Shown piece after piece: positions 27,639-36,726 of a stretch of 64,000 nucleotides of DNA. This stretch comes from JAZKBN01 sp040388605 (GTDB taxonomy: Bacteria > Bacteroidota > Bacteroidia > Cytophagales > Flexibacteraceae). Below the pieces are notes generated by a model, which was given only the letters and a program-made list of their open reading frames with translations, was not told the DNA's origin and searched no databases. A program made the position numbers and the translations under genes. Position 1 is the first letter of the stretch; the number at the start of each line of letters is the position of its first letter. Location of the stretch: contig JAZKBN010000027.1 in assembly GCA_040388605.1 (NCBI GenBank), positions 1 to 64,000 on the forward strand. Direction: 5' to 3'.

Positions 27639-27971
27639 TCAGCGCGGGCCTTTGCCTAACCTCAATTCATTTCTAAGCTCATCTTGGCTGTAAACCTTAT
27701 TTTCCAAGACATAGCGTTCCAATTCGCTGCGTTTGAAGTACAGCTTCTTTGCTTTCTTATAGAAGGGTATCTGATGAGCAGAGGTGAGGTTATACAGAGT
27801 GCTGCGCGAAAGTCCTGTCACAGCCTCGGCGAGCTCTATTCCACCGATTTCAGGCAAAGGGGTTGCGGGGCCGGCTACATGCTCCCGAAACTGCCTGATA
27901 GCTGCTTCTATGCCGTTGAGCCTTTCGATTATGGCCTGAAACGGGTTAATCATTTGATTAATGTCTGTCAT
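27639..27971 (-). CDS. Excisionase-like HTH protein, element 2
   Basis: The protein is 110 aa from the ATG at 27971 (MTDINQMINPF); an upstream in-frame start to 28082 is possible. The C-terminal half is a MerR/excisionase-type winged helix: LAEAVTGLSRSTLYNLTSAHQIPFYKKAKKL. It occupies the extreme left end of element 2, and a relative occupies the same place in element 3 (60192-60503), where it ends in the same GKG motif. A recombination directionality role is likely. It ends at TGA, and the relative ends at the matching residue with TAA, so UGA is a stop in this gene. Confidence 0.65.
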   Translation of the reverse strand: MTDINQMINPFQAIIERLNGIEAAIRQFREHVAGPATPLPEIGGIELAEAVTGLSRSTLYNLTSAHQIPFYKKAKKLYFKRSELERYVLENKVYSQDELRNELRLGKGPR

Positions 27972-28353
27972 GGTACAATAAAGATATGAGAGTCGGTTGT
28001 TTAGATTAGAAGGATGAGGTTTGTTCCATGTCCCTTTGCAGTTTGGGGGCAGGCCGGCTTGGTGTCCCGCCCCCAGAATCATTGGCGCTGTTTCTTGGTC
28101 ATTTCCTCCTTCTTGATTATTTCATAGGCCAGTTCCGCCAAAACGGTCAGCATTTGATGTACCCTTGCATCAAGATTTTCTGGTACTTTATTCGGCTGTG
28201 TTTTAGGCAATAAGGCTGCTTTTTTGGACGGCTTTTTCATAGGAAACATCTGAGTTTGATATAATAAGTTCTTAATCGTGTAATTGTAAACAAAAGCCCC
28301 TAAATATTTATTCTATTCGAAGGCTTTTAAGCAGGGAGACACGCCGAAACGAA

Positions 28354-29142
28354 TCAGCGTATAATGTGAAAATCGACAGCGCCAAGGCCTGAAAAAACCT
28401 CGTGCCAGTAAGTTTGCAGGAATGGGCTAATCAGTTGTTGCGAACCCGAAGCTGGGGGCAGCAACACGAGGATTTTTACATCATGCAGCGCATCCTTTTT
28501 CAGAAAATAGTCAACCCTTAATCTGCCCAAGTCCTGCTTGGCGAAGGCCACCGCTTCCGAATCCGATTGTGGGGCTTTGGCTATCATATTGCGGTAGTTA
28601 TCAGAGCATTCCACCATATCGGATAAGATGTAAGCGACCATAGGTTTATCCGGTGTATTTTTCCGCAGCTCGGCCAATAGGGGCAGGTATTCGAGTATCG
28701 AGCTTCTTTGCGCCTTTTCGGCCGGTGTAAACAGTTCGGCCAGCACATTTTTTATAACCTTCTTTTTGACCGCCGCGATTTGCTGCTTTCGGTTTACCTC
28801 TGTAAGCATTTTGTCCGATTCGTTTTGCTCATCGTCAGGGTTTTCAACAACAGCAAGTTCAGGAGCAAAGACAATCTTTTTTAAATTGTTCATACTCTGC
28901 CCTTTAAAGATTCGGGAGGTGTAAATTTCTGTCGATGCGGAATCCGTTAATTCCTTTTTTAGCTGGGCGCATAAAAAGGCAGTCTGGTCATTTTTGGCAC
29001 TCTGGGAAATGGAGCCGGAAATGTCCAAAGCGATAGCAACCATATTGCCTTTCGGCATTTGCGCGGTTTCGGGTTTTTGCGCAGGATTACAGGCCGCAAG
29101 CAGCAATAAGGAAATCAGCGATATGAAGAACTTGGTTTTCAT
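28354..29142 (-). CDS. Lipoprotein with vWA-like domain
   Basis: The protein is 262 aa. A lipoprotein signal (MKTKFFISLISLLLLAAC, lipobox LAAC) precedes a domain beginning MVAIALDISGSIS. The DxSxS spacing is that of a von Willebrand factor A metal site. It is last in a three-gene leftward operon with two membrane proteins, so an envelope complex is likely. It ends in TGA. Exact function is unknown. Confidence 0.6.
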   Translation of the reverse strand: MKTKFFISLISLLLLAACNPAQKPETAQMPKGNMVAIALDISGSISQSAKNDQTAFLCAQLKKELTDSASTEIYTSRIFKGQSMNNLKKIVFAPELAVVENPDDEQNESDKMLTEVNRKQQIAAVKKKVIKNVLAELFTPAEKAQRSSILEYLPLLAELRKNTPDKPMVAYILSDMVECSDNYRNMIAKAPQSDSEAVAFAKQDLGRLRVDYFLKKDALHDVKILVLLPPASGSQQLISPFLQTYWHEVFSGLGAVDFHIIR

Positions 29143-29146
29143 AAGA

Positions 29147-29893
29147 TTAGCGCTTTTTGTTTTGGTGGAAGTATTGATTTGTGAGGATGATTATCTTGTG
29201 GATTCTGAGCCGGATTTCGTAAACCAAGCTTTGGTGAATGGAGAAAGCCTGTTGTAGTGCCAGCTCTTCACGGTGGGTTTTGGTTATTCGCTCGGTGGCT
29301 TTTCGCACCTGCCGGAGCAAGCGGTCGCGCATGCCCACCACCTGGGCAAAAGCGCTCAGCATCGAAACAATGGCAATTACGGTCGCGCTATAAGTGGAAA
29401 TAAGCATGAGCTGAATCCATTTGTATGCTATATGCTCGGTGGTGGCTTCACCCTGCCTTTTATCCAGTTCCGCGGCAAGGGTTTGTATTCGGGTCGAATC
29501 GCCTTCATTATCTCGAAGTGTGTTCAACTGATTGCTCAAAATCAGCGTTTTTTTAAGGTTGTCCTCCCGGTTCACGTTTTCCGAAAATAAACCGCCGCTG
29601 CAAAAAAATATCAGACCGATAGCGGCCAGCAAAGCGAACATAAGCCGCTTAAAGAGCTTGTTCGGGTTGCCGCGCATCATTTCGAGCGTGTACTTATGAA
29701 ATACAATGCCGAGCAACGCGCTTACCACAGGGATAAAAAGGCCATAAAACTTGCCTTGCTCAACACCACGACGATATTCACAACCGGAACGGTAAACCTG
29801 AAATTCTGAGGCAATTTGAAGACGGCATTCAGCACATGGTTCAGAACCGCCATTTCGCCGAGCATGGCTATAATAGTGATGGCGGCCACCCAC
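29147..29893 (-). CDS. Membrane protein, possibly continuation of the upstream ORF
   Basis: This 248-codon frame overlaps the previous gene by 172 bp. Its first ~45 residues are the shadow of that gene, and sensible sequence begins at about KFYGLFIPVVSALLGIVFHKY. Hydrophobic segments lie at about 53-69, 87-103 and 165-190, with a basic helical C-terminus. Translation could start internally (a GTG in CCT-GTG-GTA). Alternatively the two frames may encode one protein joined by a -1 shift at a CCTTTTTA run near 29737. It ends in TAA. Confidence 0.5.
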   Translation of the reverse strand: MGGRHHYYSHARRNGGSEPCAECRLQIASEFQVYRSGCEYRRGVEQGKFYGLFIPVVSALLGIVFHKYTLEMMRGNPNKLFKRLMFALLAAIGLIFFCSGGLFSENVNREDNLKKTLILSNQLNTLRDNEGDSTRIQTLAAELDKRQGEATTEHIAYKWIQLMLISTYSATVIAIVSMLSAFAQVVGMRDRLLRQVRKATERITKTHREELALQQAFSIHQSLVYEIRLRIHKIIILTNQYFHQNKKR

Positions 29894-30444
29894 AGGCCGG
29901 AGAGGAAGAACAGTTTCAGCGGCGAGGCGTGAATCTCCTTTTGCGCGATTTCAATTTTCGGTTCTGGTTCGGGCGCAGGAAGGCGCAGGGTGTGTACGGT
30001 CGAGCGGTCATTCATCAGCCTGCTTATTGCCGAATCGGTCAGGTCATTTTCCAGCACGTCCAATGCGGTAAATGAGCCTTGCGGAGGAACAGTCCTTACA
30101 AGAGTTGCCGGCAAATTGCTTTTTTCGCTTACCTCATCATTTTGTGATTCGGGTTTTTCCTCGAAAGCCTGCCTGTAATCCGTTCCGACGAATGCGGCCA
30201 AATCTTTAAGCGCCGCTTGCAGCTTCTTTAAAGCGAGTGATTTTTCCGCCCTGATTCTCTGGACAGCAGAAAAATAGCTTTGGGTGTCCCTGTCAATCAG
30301 GGTAAGCACCCATGCAAAATGCAAGGACCTGTGAATTCTGCGGTACCACAGGTGGCCGTTCAGCCTGTAGTATGCGAGGTTTCGTTTGCGCAGCTCCATA
30401 ATATGCTGCGAAAGCGGGAGGGGAATCCAAAAGAAAATTCTCAT
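29722..30444 (-). CDS. Membrane protein, N-terminal part
   Basis: The protein is 240 aa. The N-terminus is aromatic and basic. A central disordered region (about 100-165) is followed by two hydrophobic segments (about 182-205 and 218-240), the last ending abruptly at the stop inside a predicted membrane helix (VVNIVVVLS...). This abrupt end, and the continuation in the -1 frame, suggest a frameshift with the gene at 29147. It is first in the operon leading to the vWA lipoprotein. It ends in TAA. Confidence 0.5.
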   Translation of the reverse strand: MRIFFWIPLPLSQHIMELRKRNLAYYRLNGHLWYRRIHRSLHFAWVLTLIDRDTQSYFSAVQRIRAEKSLALKKLQAALKDLAAFVGTDYRQAFEEKPESQNDEVSEKSNLPATLVRTVPPQGSFTALDVLENDLTDSAISRLMNDRSTVHTLRLPAPEPEPKIEIAQKEIHASPLKLFFLSGLWVAAITIIAMLGEMAVLNHVLNAVFKLPQNFRFTVPVVNIVVVLSKASFMAFLSLW

Positions 30445-30575
30445 ATTAGCATTGGTTTAGTTCTGAAAGGAGAAGTAAACCGGACTTAATATGTAAACGG
30501 GCCTGATAATATTTATTGACTTTATCTTAAAAAAGCGGCAGTATGTTCCATATGAAAACTATAAATTCTTAACAT

Positions 30576-30920
30576 ATGAAGACCTTAAAGAAGAATGTAG
30601 CGAAAACAAATGAGATGGAGTATAAAATGGCAGACAAGCCTATTATTAACGAAAATATCATAGACCCTGATTCTGAATTTCAGAAGCAGGCAAGAGTGCT
30701 TGAACAGTTAACGTTCGGGAACAACGATGAAAATAAACGTAATGATTTTCTTCGTCAGCAGAATAACCCGTTGCTAACCAATCTTTCGGAAGAACTCTTA
30801 GAATGGAAAAAAGCTGAGAACCTGCAAAGTCTTGAGGCATTCTACGAAGCAAGGGAAAGTCGAAAACAACAATCCCTTGCCAAGACGCTCCGAATAATAA
30901 AGCAAACAAACGAGAATTAA
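30576..30920 (+). CDS. Hypothetical small soluble protein
   Basis: This 114-aa, highly charged, all-helical protein (MKTLKKNVAKTNEMEYK) has no membrane segment or known motif. It converges on the sigma-like gene ending at 30923, with only 2 nt between the two stop codons. It ends in TAA. Confidence 0.5.
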   Translation: MKTLKKNVAKTNEMEYKMADKPIINENIIDPDSEFQKQARVLEQLTFGNNDENKRNDFLRQQNNPLLTNLSEELLEWKKAENLQSLEAFYEARESRKQQSLAKTLRIIKQTNEN

Positions 30921-30922
30921 GA

Positions 30923-31489
30923 TTAGTAACCTGCTTCACCTAATTCCGCTTTTATCTTAGTTTCTAAACGGTTGAAGACTACGCGGCAGGTTGCTTCACT
31001 TTTGTTGAGCCGAACCCCAATTTCTTTGAACTTAAGGCCATCTTCGACCCGCAGTTCATAGATGAGTTTTTGGGTCGGCGTGAAGCGACCGATTATAAGT
31101 AGCAGCATGGCTTCAAGTTCACGTGTTCTCTGTTCCGCGTTATAGTCAGGGTTAGATGCGGACTTGATTCCGGCAAACCGGCTTTGGGTTGAGATATCAC
31201 CTATAAATTTCAGGGGGCTTTGCTTACTTATTTGCCTTATGGCTTCACGCTTAACGGATTTACCGACATACCAGCGCTCATAGTTGGCGACAACTGTATC
31301 TAGGTAATCGTTTTTAGCCATATAGATAATTATGTCAATAACTATCCGGTCAGCCAAATCTCTCCTTTTTGCGAAATCCGGCTCTTTGCTTTTAACAACA
31401 GCCATAGCTACTGTTAAAAGCTCATCATAATAGAGATTGTAAAGTCTCGCTGCTGTGGCACTTTGCTTGGGGGTCAGTTCATTTTTCAT
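30923..31489 (-). CDS. Sigma-70-like protein (region 4 HTH)
   Basis: The protein is 188 aa. The C-terminal ~55 residues read FTPTQKLIYELRVEDGLKFKEIGVRLNKSEATCRVVFNRLE, a sigma-region-4-type HTH. The N-terminus is a helical domain with a Y/L-rich core as in ECF sigma factors. It may direct transcription of the element's own genes. There is no adjacent anti-sigma candidate. It ends in TAA. Confidence 0.6.
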   Translation of the reverse strand: MKNELTPKQSATAARLYNLYYDELLTVAMAVVKSKEPDFAKRRDLADRIVIDIIIYMAKNDYLDTVVANYERWYVGKSVKREAIRQISKQSPLKFIGDISTQSRFAGIKSASNPDYNAEQRTRELEAMLLLIIGRFTPTQKLIYELRVEDGLKFKEIGVRLNKSEATCRVVFNRLETKIKAELGEAGY

Positions 31490-31693
31490 GCTCTTATTTT
31501 TTTTAATATCTTGCGAGCAAAGTTCCGATGTGCAGCCTCCATCGTCGTAAGAGCCATAGCTGACTCATAGCTGACTCACAGCTGATTGGCGGTTACGACA
31601 AAAAAAAGGGGTAAAAATTGATTCAGCGGCCATACAAAGTCCAATCGATGATATTTATGCGCACTAAAAGCGTAATACAGCCCAGCCGCAATT

Positions 31694-34411
31694 ATGATAA
31701 TCAATACCGACCATCTGCGTAAATTACTGGCCGCTATTTTTAGGGTAAGTTCTTTAGACCTTAATTTTCCTTTTGACAAAAATGGCTATCTTATACCGGA
31801 AGTAAGGACGAGTCTTAATGAAATGCTGCGTGTATATGGAGAAAGTTTGCGGAAAGACAGCTTGACCGAAATCGAAAACAAACAATTCACACAACCGCTT
31901 TTGGAAAGGACTGCTGAAAATTTAACAAGGGTAGGTACGCTTACTGAAGCCAAGATTGCTTTTATATACTGTAATCGAGAAGTAAAAGAGTACAAGGGCC
32001 TACGTTTTGACACTAAGTATCCCTTTCAATGGTGGGACATTGCTGTTGAACATTTAAATCATCATGAAACTCTTAAAGCCAACGACAGCCTTGCCAAGGT
32101 TGAAAAGCAAAGCCTTATTCCTAAAGATTTAGATAAAAAATTAACTCCAATATGGACAAATAACGACCTGATAACGAGCCCTGAAAAACTGAGGGATTTG
32201 TATCTAAAATTTGATGAGGCGCCCATATTAATATTGGAAGGGCTGGGAGGCAGTGGTAAGTCAGCTTTGGCCAATCTTTTGCTCCATGCCTACTTTAGTG
32301 ATTTCGTCCATGTTGCTTGGTTAGAGGTAGAACAGGTTGAAGATAAATATGACCCACGCAATTCACAGGTATTGTTTGATTCCTTCGAACCAATCAAGGT
32401 TCCGAAAGGTTTAAGGAAAAAGAAAGTAAGAGATGAAGAGTTTCTTAAGGATACCCTTGCATATCTTAAAACAATTGATGGCAAGAGTCTTTTGGTAATC
32501 GACAATGCAAATGCATCTCTTAGCGTTTACTGGAATTATCTTGAAGAGTTAGTGTTAGACTCTCAATGGATGGTGATTATTACTTCACGGTACCGCTTTC
32601 AAAATCCCTCTCAAAGTACAACTATTGATGTTAGCGGCTTGGATAATGAAGCAGCATTCAAAGTATATTTGCGTTACAGGTATGGCACCAAAACCGTTTC
32701 ATTAAACGATAGTGAGAATAATGTCATAGAAAAATTGATAAAATCCTCACACGGGCATCCTTTGATAATCAAACTGTTTGCTCTATTGGCTAAACGGCAT
32801 CATTTTAATGCCGATGAGTTGGAAAAATTGCTTGAGAAAGAAGGGCTTTTAGTAAGCAAGACTTTTGAAATAGAAATTGAGAACAACTCCATTGACCCGG
32901 CAAACTATATTTTGAAATTATTTCCGCTAATTGGTATGCTCAAGAACATCCAAAAAGCACTAATTTTTTTTAGTATTCAACATATTGAGCAGGTGTCGCT
33001 CATGCACATAAAGGAACTTAGTTGGGAGATTAGTATCGGAAACACTATAAGGGAATGCTACGATTTTGGATGGCTTGACCAGTTTATTGATAAAAACGAC
33101 GGCTCGATATCATATGGTATGCATGGCTTAATCAGAGATATAATACGTTATAAGCATCCAATTGATATGGAAAATTCTAAAAATTTCATCATAGGGTTTA
33201 TGAAAGCCACACATCGAGCTACTAAATTAAGATTGGATGGATATCTTTCTGCCACATATTTGGATTATGCAATTGCTATTTTAAATTCGTTAAAATCACA
33301 GAATACTGAACCAACAATTCTATATTTCTTTTTAATAGAAATGATTTCTGATATATATTTCCGACTGGATGATATTAAATCAGCGATATACTATTCCAAC
33401 ATGGCTTTGGAATTGGGATTATATCTAAAAGACAATCCGAAAAAACCTGCTAAACTTGGCTCGGTTCCATTTAGAATATTTCTAAATGAAATTATTGAAA
33501 AAATTCTAAATAAAGCAACGATGGAACCGCAATTAGAAAAAAGTATTGATGCATTAAACATGCAAAGAATTAGTTATTATAGAGAGCTTATCAAAGATTT
33601 TGAATCGGGTGAAAATACATTTAACGTTACTTCGAATGAAATTATAGAAATTATATTTTCCACCATACGTAAGCCTTCCTTAAACAAACTAACAAAGAGT
33701 GATTTATTAAAAAATCACCAAAACGCAATATGGTATGCGTTTCACTACCGTAAGCTTCTTGAGCATTTATATCAAAGTGAAAATTTTGGCCCAGATTTAA
33801 AGCAGTTTGTCTTAATTGAAATCAGAATTGCGTATACACAGATAGAAGATTTGCATAGGCGCTTGATTGAAGAAAGTCCTGAGCTTTACTTTAATTTAGA
33901 CAACCCTATTTTACTTCAAAGCTACATGTCTGACGGCACAGATTTAGCAAAATTCCTGCTTTCTGATAGTGGTATTAAAGATTATATGGCAGTAATAGAA
34001 AACAGGTATTCCGTTTTTCATAAATTCTTAGAAATGATTTTTAATTCTAAATACAATTCGTCAAAGACAAAAAAATCTGATTGTGAAAAGTTAATAATTT
34101 ATTCTGAACATCTTATTATGCTGTCATTAGCGTATTTCCATTTTCGCGAAGATTTATCAAATACTAAATCAATAAGAGATCAAGTCGAATGGATTATTGA
34201 AAAGATAATAATTTTGAATACAGCTATTATTGATAATAAGGAGAGGTTTACCCATCAGGATATGGAGTTTATTAATGACTCTTTGCACAGATGTTTGGAT
34301 TTTTTTGGCAAGAACATTTATAATATTGAGGCCTTACTGGGTTCTGATAGTAAATACTTTGTTGCTGCCCAGAAGTTCACAGATTTTTTGCAGCAAAAAA
34401 CACTATCATAG
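31694..34411 (+). CDS. STAND/NB-ARC-type NTPase
   Basis: The protein is 905 aa. The NTPase core has Walker A ILEGLGGSGKSALANLL at about residues 179-195, Walker B KSLLVIDNAN near 275, and VIITSRYRF (sensor-1 Arg) near 300. The N-terminal ~165 residues are an unassigned effector or adaptor domain containing a KYPFQWWD stretch. The C-terminal ~500 residues are all-helical, typical of the sensor repeats of STAND proteins. Such proteins recognise phage proteins and trigger abortive responses, which fits its setting among defence genes. It is monocistronic and ends in TAG. Confidence 0.65.
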   Translation: MIINTDHLRKLLAAIFRVSSLDLNFPFDKNGYLIPEVRTSLNEMLRVYGESLRKDSLTEIENKQFTQPLLERTAENLTRVGTLTEAKIAFIYCNREVKEYKGLRFDTKYPFQWWDIAVEHLNHHETLKANDSLAKVEKQSLIPKDLDKKLTPIWTNNDLITSPEKLRDLYLKFDEAPILILEGLGGSGKSALANLLLHAYFSDFVHVAWLEVEQVEDKYDPRNSQVLFDSFEPIKVPKGLRKKKVRDEEFLKDTLAYLKTIDGKSLLVIDNANASLSVYWNYLEELVLDSQWMVIITSRYRFQNPSQSTTIDVSGLDNEAAFKVYLRYRYGTKTVSLNDSENNVIEKLIKSSHGHPLIIKLFALLAKRHHFNADELEKLLEKEGLLVSKTFEIEIENNSIDPANYILKLFPLIGMLKNIQKALIFFSIQHIEQVSLMHIKELSWEISIGNTIRECYDFGWLDQFIDKNDGSISYGMHGLIRDIIRYKHPIDMENSKNFIIGFMKATHRATKLRLDGYLSATYLDYAIAILNSLKSQNTEPTILYFFLIEMISDIYFRLDDIKSAIYYSNMALELGLYLKDNPKKPAKLGSVPFRIFLNEIIEKILNKATMEPQLEKSIDALNMQRISYYRELIKDFESGENTFNVTSNEIIEIIFSTIRKPSLNKLTKSDLLKNHQNAIWYAFHYRKLLEHLYQSENFGPDLKQFVLIEIRIAYTQIEDLHRRLIEESPELYFNLDNPILLQSYMSDGTDLAKFLLSDSGIKDYMAVIENRYSVFHKFLEMIFNSKYNSSKTKKSDCEKLIIYSEHLIMLSLAYFHFREDLSNTKSIRDQVEWIIEKIIILNTAIIDNKERFTHQDMEFINDSLHRCLDFFGKNIYNIEALLGSDSKYFVAAQKFTDFLQQKTLS

Positions 34412-34616
34412 TTTAACTTTCATCTTCGGTAATTGTATCATAAATATGCCTAAGGCCAGACATACCCTTTGCGGCTTATACAAAGTCAGCTGATATCTGA
34501 GTGCTGTGTGTTTCCAACTTTGCTGACTGTTTCGATACCTTTCTTATTCATACCCAAATCTCTTGGTTTTGAATGCCACTTATTTCTCCTCGCTCGGTTG
34601 TCTTATTTGTCAGAAT

Positions 34617-34700
34617 AACCGGGAGCAAACGGCAGTCAACAGGCGGCCCGCACCAAGGGACCGTGTTGCCAATTGACTGCCGTTTTCGAAGCCCCCGGTT
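34617..34700 (+). promoter_or_regulatory. Structured leader hairpin upstream of DUF2958 genes
   Basis: AACCGGG and CCCGGTT close the structure. Inside, AAACGGCAGTCAA pairs with TTGACTGCCGTTT over 13 bp, with a further GC-rich apical part. It ends 42 nt before the start at 34743, so it could be a 5' leader element or a terminator of upstream transcription. There is no gene in 34412-34742. Confidence 0.55.
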
Positions 34701-34742
34701 TTATTTCTTCCATCGACAACCAATTGAACAAGGAGAAATAAG

Positions 34743-35093
34743 ATGGAAGTATTCACAAACGAAATTTTAGCAGCGCTCAAAGCAAACGGTAAAGCACAAA
34801 GCGCAGCAAGAGCAGAAGGCAAACACACAGACTTTACACCTGTCGTTAAGTTGTATGTGCCGATGGGTCAGGTCTGGCTCCTTACCGAAATACCTGCCGG
34901 CGATGAAACTGTTGTATTCGGGCTTAAGTACAGCAATGCCGGCGTACCTGAATTAGGCCACGTTGACTTGGCAGAATTCGCAACCCTTCGTGGCAGACAT
35001 GGTTTCGTCAAACGTGATGAAAACTTCCTTGCAGACAAAAAGCTCTCTGTGTATGCTGATGAATCCACACGCTTCGGTTGCATTCTCGCATAA
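34743..35093 (+). CDS. DUF2958 family protein, copy 1
   Basis: The protein is 116 aa. It contains the DUF2958 pattern: VVKLYVPMGQVWLLTEI, FGLKYS, PELGHVDLAEFATLRGRHGF. A strong Shine-Dalgarno (AAGGAGA) precedes the ATG. DUF2958 proteins are common on plasmids and integrative elements and have no settled function. The second copy follows 57 nt downstream and is more typical of the family. It ends in TAA. Confidence 0.7.
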   Translation: MEVFTNEILAALKANGKAQSAARAEGKHTDFTPVVKLYVPMGQVWLLTEIPAGDETVVFGLKYSNAGVPELGHVDLAEFATLRGRHGFVKRDENFLADKKLSVYADESTRFGCILA

Positions 35094-35150
35094 GCCGAAG
35101 CGCCGCAACGGACTAATCCGTTCCGGTTTCATTTTTTTAAGGAGAACAAA

Positions 35151-35507
35151 ATGCCCCTGCTTACTAAACTGATTACATACCTCTTGAAGAAAAACGGCAT
35201 CGAACAAATGAAGGCGCAGGAGAAAGATGAATCTATAGATTTTCGACCGGTTGTAAAGCTGTATACACCTGATGCTCAAGCAGTATGGTTACTTACCGAA
35301 ATTTTGCCTAAAGAGTCCGACATAGCCTTTGGCCTTTGTGACTTAGGTCTTCAAAGCCCTGAGTTAGGCTATGTAAGTCTGTTGGAGTTGCAAAGTATTC
35401 GTGGAAGACTGGGGCTACCCATTGAGCGGGACAGGTATTTTAAAGCGGAGAAACCACTTTCAGAATATCTGGCTCAAGCACAGACGGCAGGCAGGATTGT
35501 AACATAA
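35151..35507 (+). CDS. DUF2958 family protein, copy 2
   Basis: The protein is 118 aa and a close match to the family pattern: VVKLYTPDAQAVWLLTEI, DIAFGLCDLGLQSPELGYVS, RGRLGLPIERDRYF. A Shine-Dalgarno AAGGAGA lies 8 nt before the ATG. A small hairpin AACGGA/TCCGTT with a T-run (35107-35122) separates it from copy 1 and may attenuate transcription. It ends in TAA. Confidence 0.75.
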   Translation: MPLLTKLITYLLKKNGIEQMKAQEKDESIDFRPVVKLYTPDAQAVWLLTEILPKESDIAFGLCDLGLQSPELGYVSLLELQSIRGRLGLPIERDRYFKAEKPLSEYLAQAQTAGRIVT

Positions 35508-35582
35508 GGAATGGACCATTCATAGTACGCTCTGATATATTTCAAGCTTGCAAACCATAAAATGCTGTTTCATAGTTTATGA

Positions 35583-36317
35583 ATGAACTATGAACAGCTA
35601 TCGAAAAAGAAGAAAATGTTGGACGTCATCAGGCAACGGCCTGATGACGTGGTACGGAAGCTCAATGAGTGGTTTTGCATTGAGCTTACCTATACAAGCA
35701 ACGCCATTGAAGGTAACAGGCTTAGCCGCGAAGAAACAGCCCTCATTGTTGAAAAGGGTTTGACCATAGCAGGCAAATCATCAGTGGAACATATGGAAGC
35801 CGTTAACCATGCTGCTGCTCTGGATTGGATATATGACTTTGCAGCCTCCGGCCAAGAGATTAAGGAAAGAGATATTCTACAAATTCAGCATTTGATTCTG
35901 AAAGGTATAGATAACGACTCAGGGCAATACCGGCGCAGCCCGGTTAAAATTTCCGGCTCTGCCGTTGTGCTGCCATCCCCGTTTGCGGTGCCGGATTTAA
36001 TACGCGATTTTATAGAATGGTTGCGGAAAACTGACCTGCACCCGGTCGAGCTGGCCGCAGAGGCTCACTATCACCTTGTTACCATTCATCCTTTCACAGA
36101 CGGGAACGGGCGCAGTTCACGCCTGCTGATGAACCTGCTGCTAATCAGAAACGGCTACCCGCCTGCCATTATTCGCACAGAAGACCGGGAGGCTTATATT
36201 GCCTCTTTAGAAAAGGCACAACTATTCGGCGACAAGGCCGATTATATGCAGCTTATAGCTGAAGCCGCTGAACGTTCACTTGATATTTATTTGGAAGCCG
36301 GACGGATACCGGATTAA
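35583..36317 (+). CDS. Fic family protein (probable AMP transferase)
   Basis: The protein is 244 aa. The Fic active-site motif is HPFTDGNGRSSR at about residues 163-174 (HxFx(D)GNGRxxR, all residues present). An inhibitory-type helix (TYTSNAIEGNRLSREE, S/T-x-x-x-E-G/N) occurs near residue 40. Presence of the helix suggests the enzyme is autoinhibited, as in class II Fic proteins. It would transfer AMP or a similar group to a host or phage protein. It is monocistronic, upstream of the P4-type integrase, and ends in TAA. Confidence 0.85.
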   Translation: MNYEQLSKKKKMLDVIRQRPDDVVRKLNEWFCIELTYTSNAIEGNRLSREETALIVEKGLTIAGKSSVEHMEAVNHAAALDWIYDFAASGQEIKERDILQIQHLILKGIDNDSGQYRRSPVKISGSAVVLPSPFAVPDLIRDFIEWLRKTDLHPVELAAEAHYHLVTIHPFTDGNGRSSRLLMNLLLIRNGYPPAIIRTEDREAYIASLEKAQLFGDKADYMQLIAEAAERSLDIYLEAGRIPD

Positions 36318-36726
36318 TAGTCTGGACACGATAATTAAAAGCGGATAAAATTATGAGCAGGTTCAGTTCTTTTCGTGAACACGTCCCCAAAAAGCCATAT
36401 ACCGACTAAGTCATTGATTTATTAACAGCGGCTATGTTTCCGGAAATTAGGCGGGGTATTTTTAAACTCATGCAACACAAAATATCAGCAAAATCAAACG
36501 CTTGCTCGTAGAGTTCGATTCTCCCCGGGGGCACCACTCACAAATCTCATAAAATCTTATAACGTCCATAAAATTCAATAAATCAAGAGTTTACATAGGT
36601 TTTCAGTCCCCTGAACTCCGTTCCCGTCCATTGACACCCAACTAATTGCACGGATATTCTAACGGGTATCGGGATTTTACACACTGAAAATACCCGGACA
36701 ACCGACTGAAAGCGAGGTAATTCCTA
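36318..36726. other. Intergenic region with tRNA fragment and integrase leader
   Basis: No gene is visible. The region holds the tRNA 3' fragment described separately and, just before 36727, a Shine-Dalgarno GAGGTAA for the integrase. Confidence 0.5.
36511..36536 (+). repeat. tRNA 3'-end fragment, putative attL of nested element
   Basis: GAGTTCGATTCTCCCC and GGGGGCACCA form the 3' side of a tRNA: T-loop TTCGATT, 3' T-stem strand, acceptor strand and encoded CCA. The 5' T-stem strand does not pair fully, and no anticodon arm is present. Only the att-sized 3' segment remains, 190 bp upstream of a P4-type integrase, the usual arrangement for that family. Confidence 0.65.
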
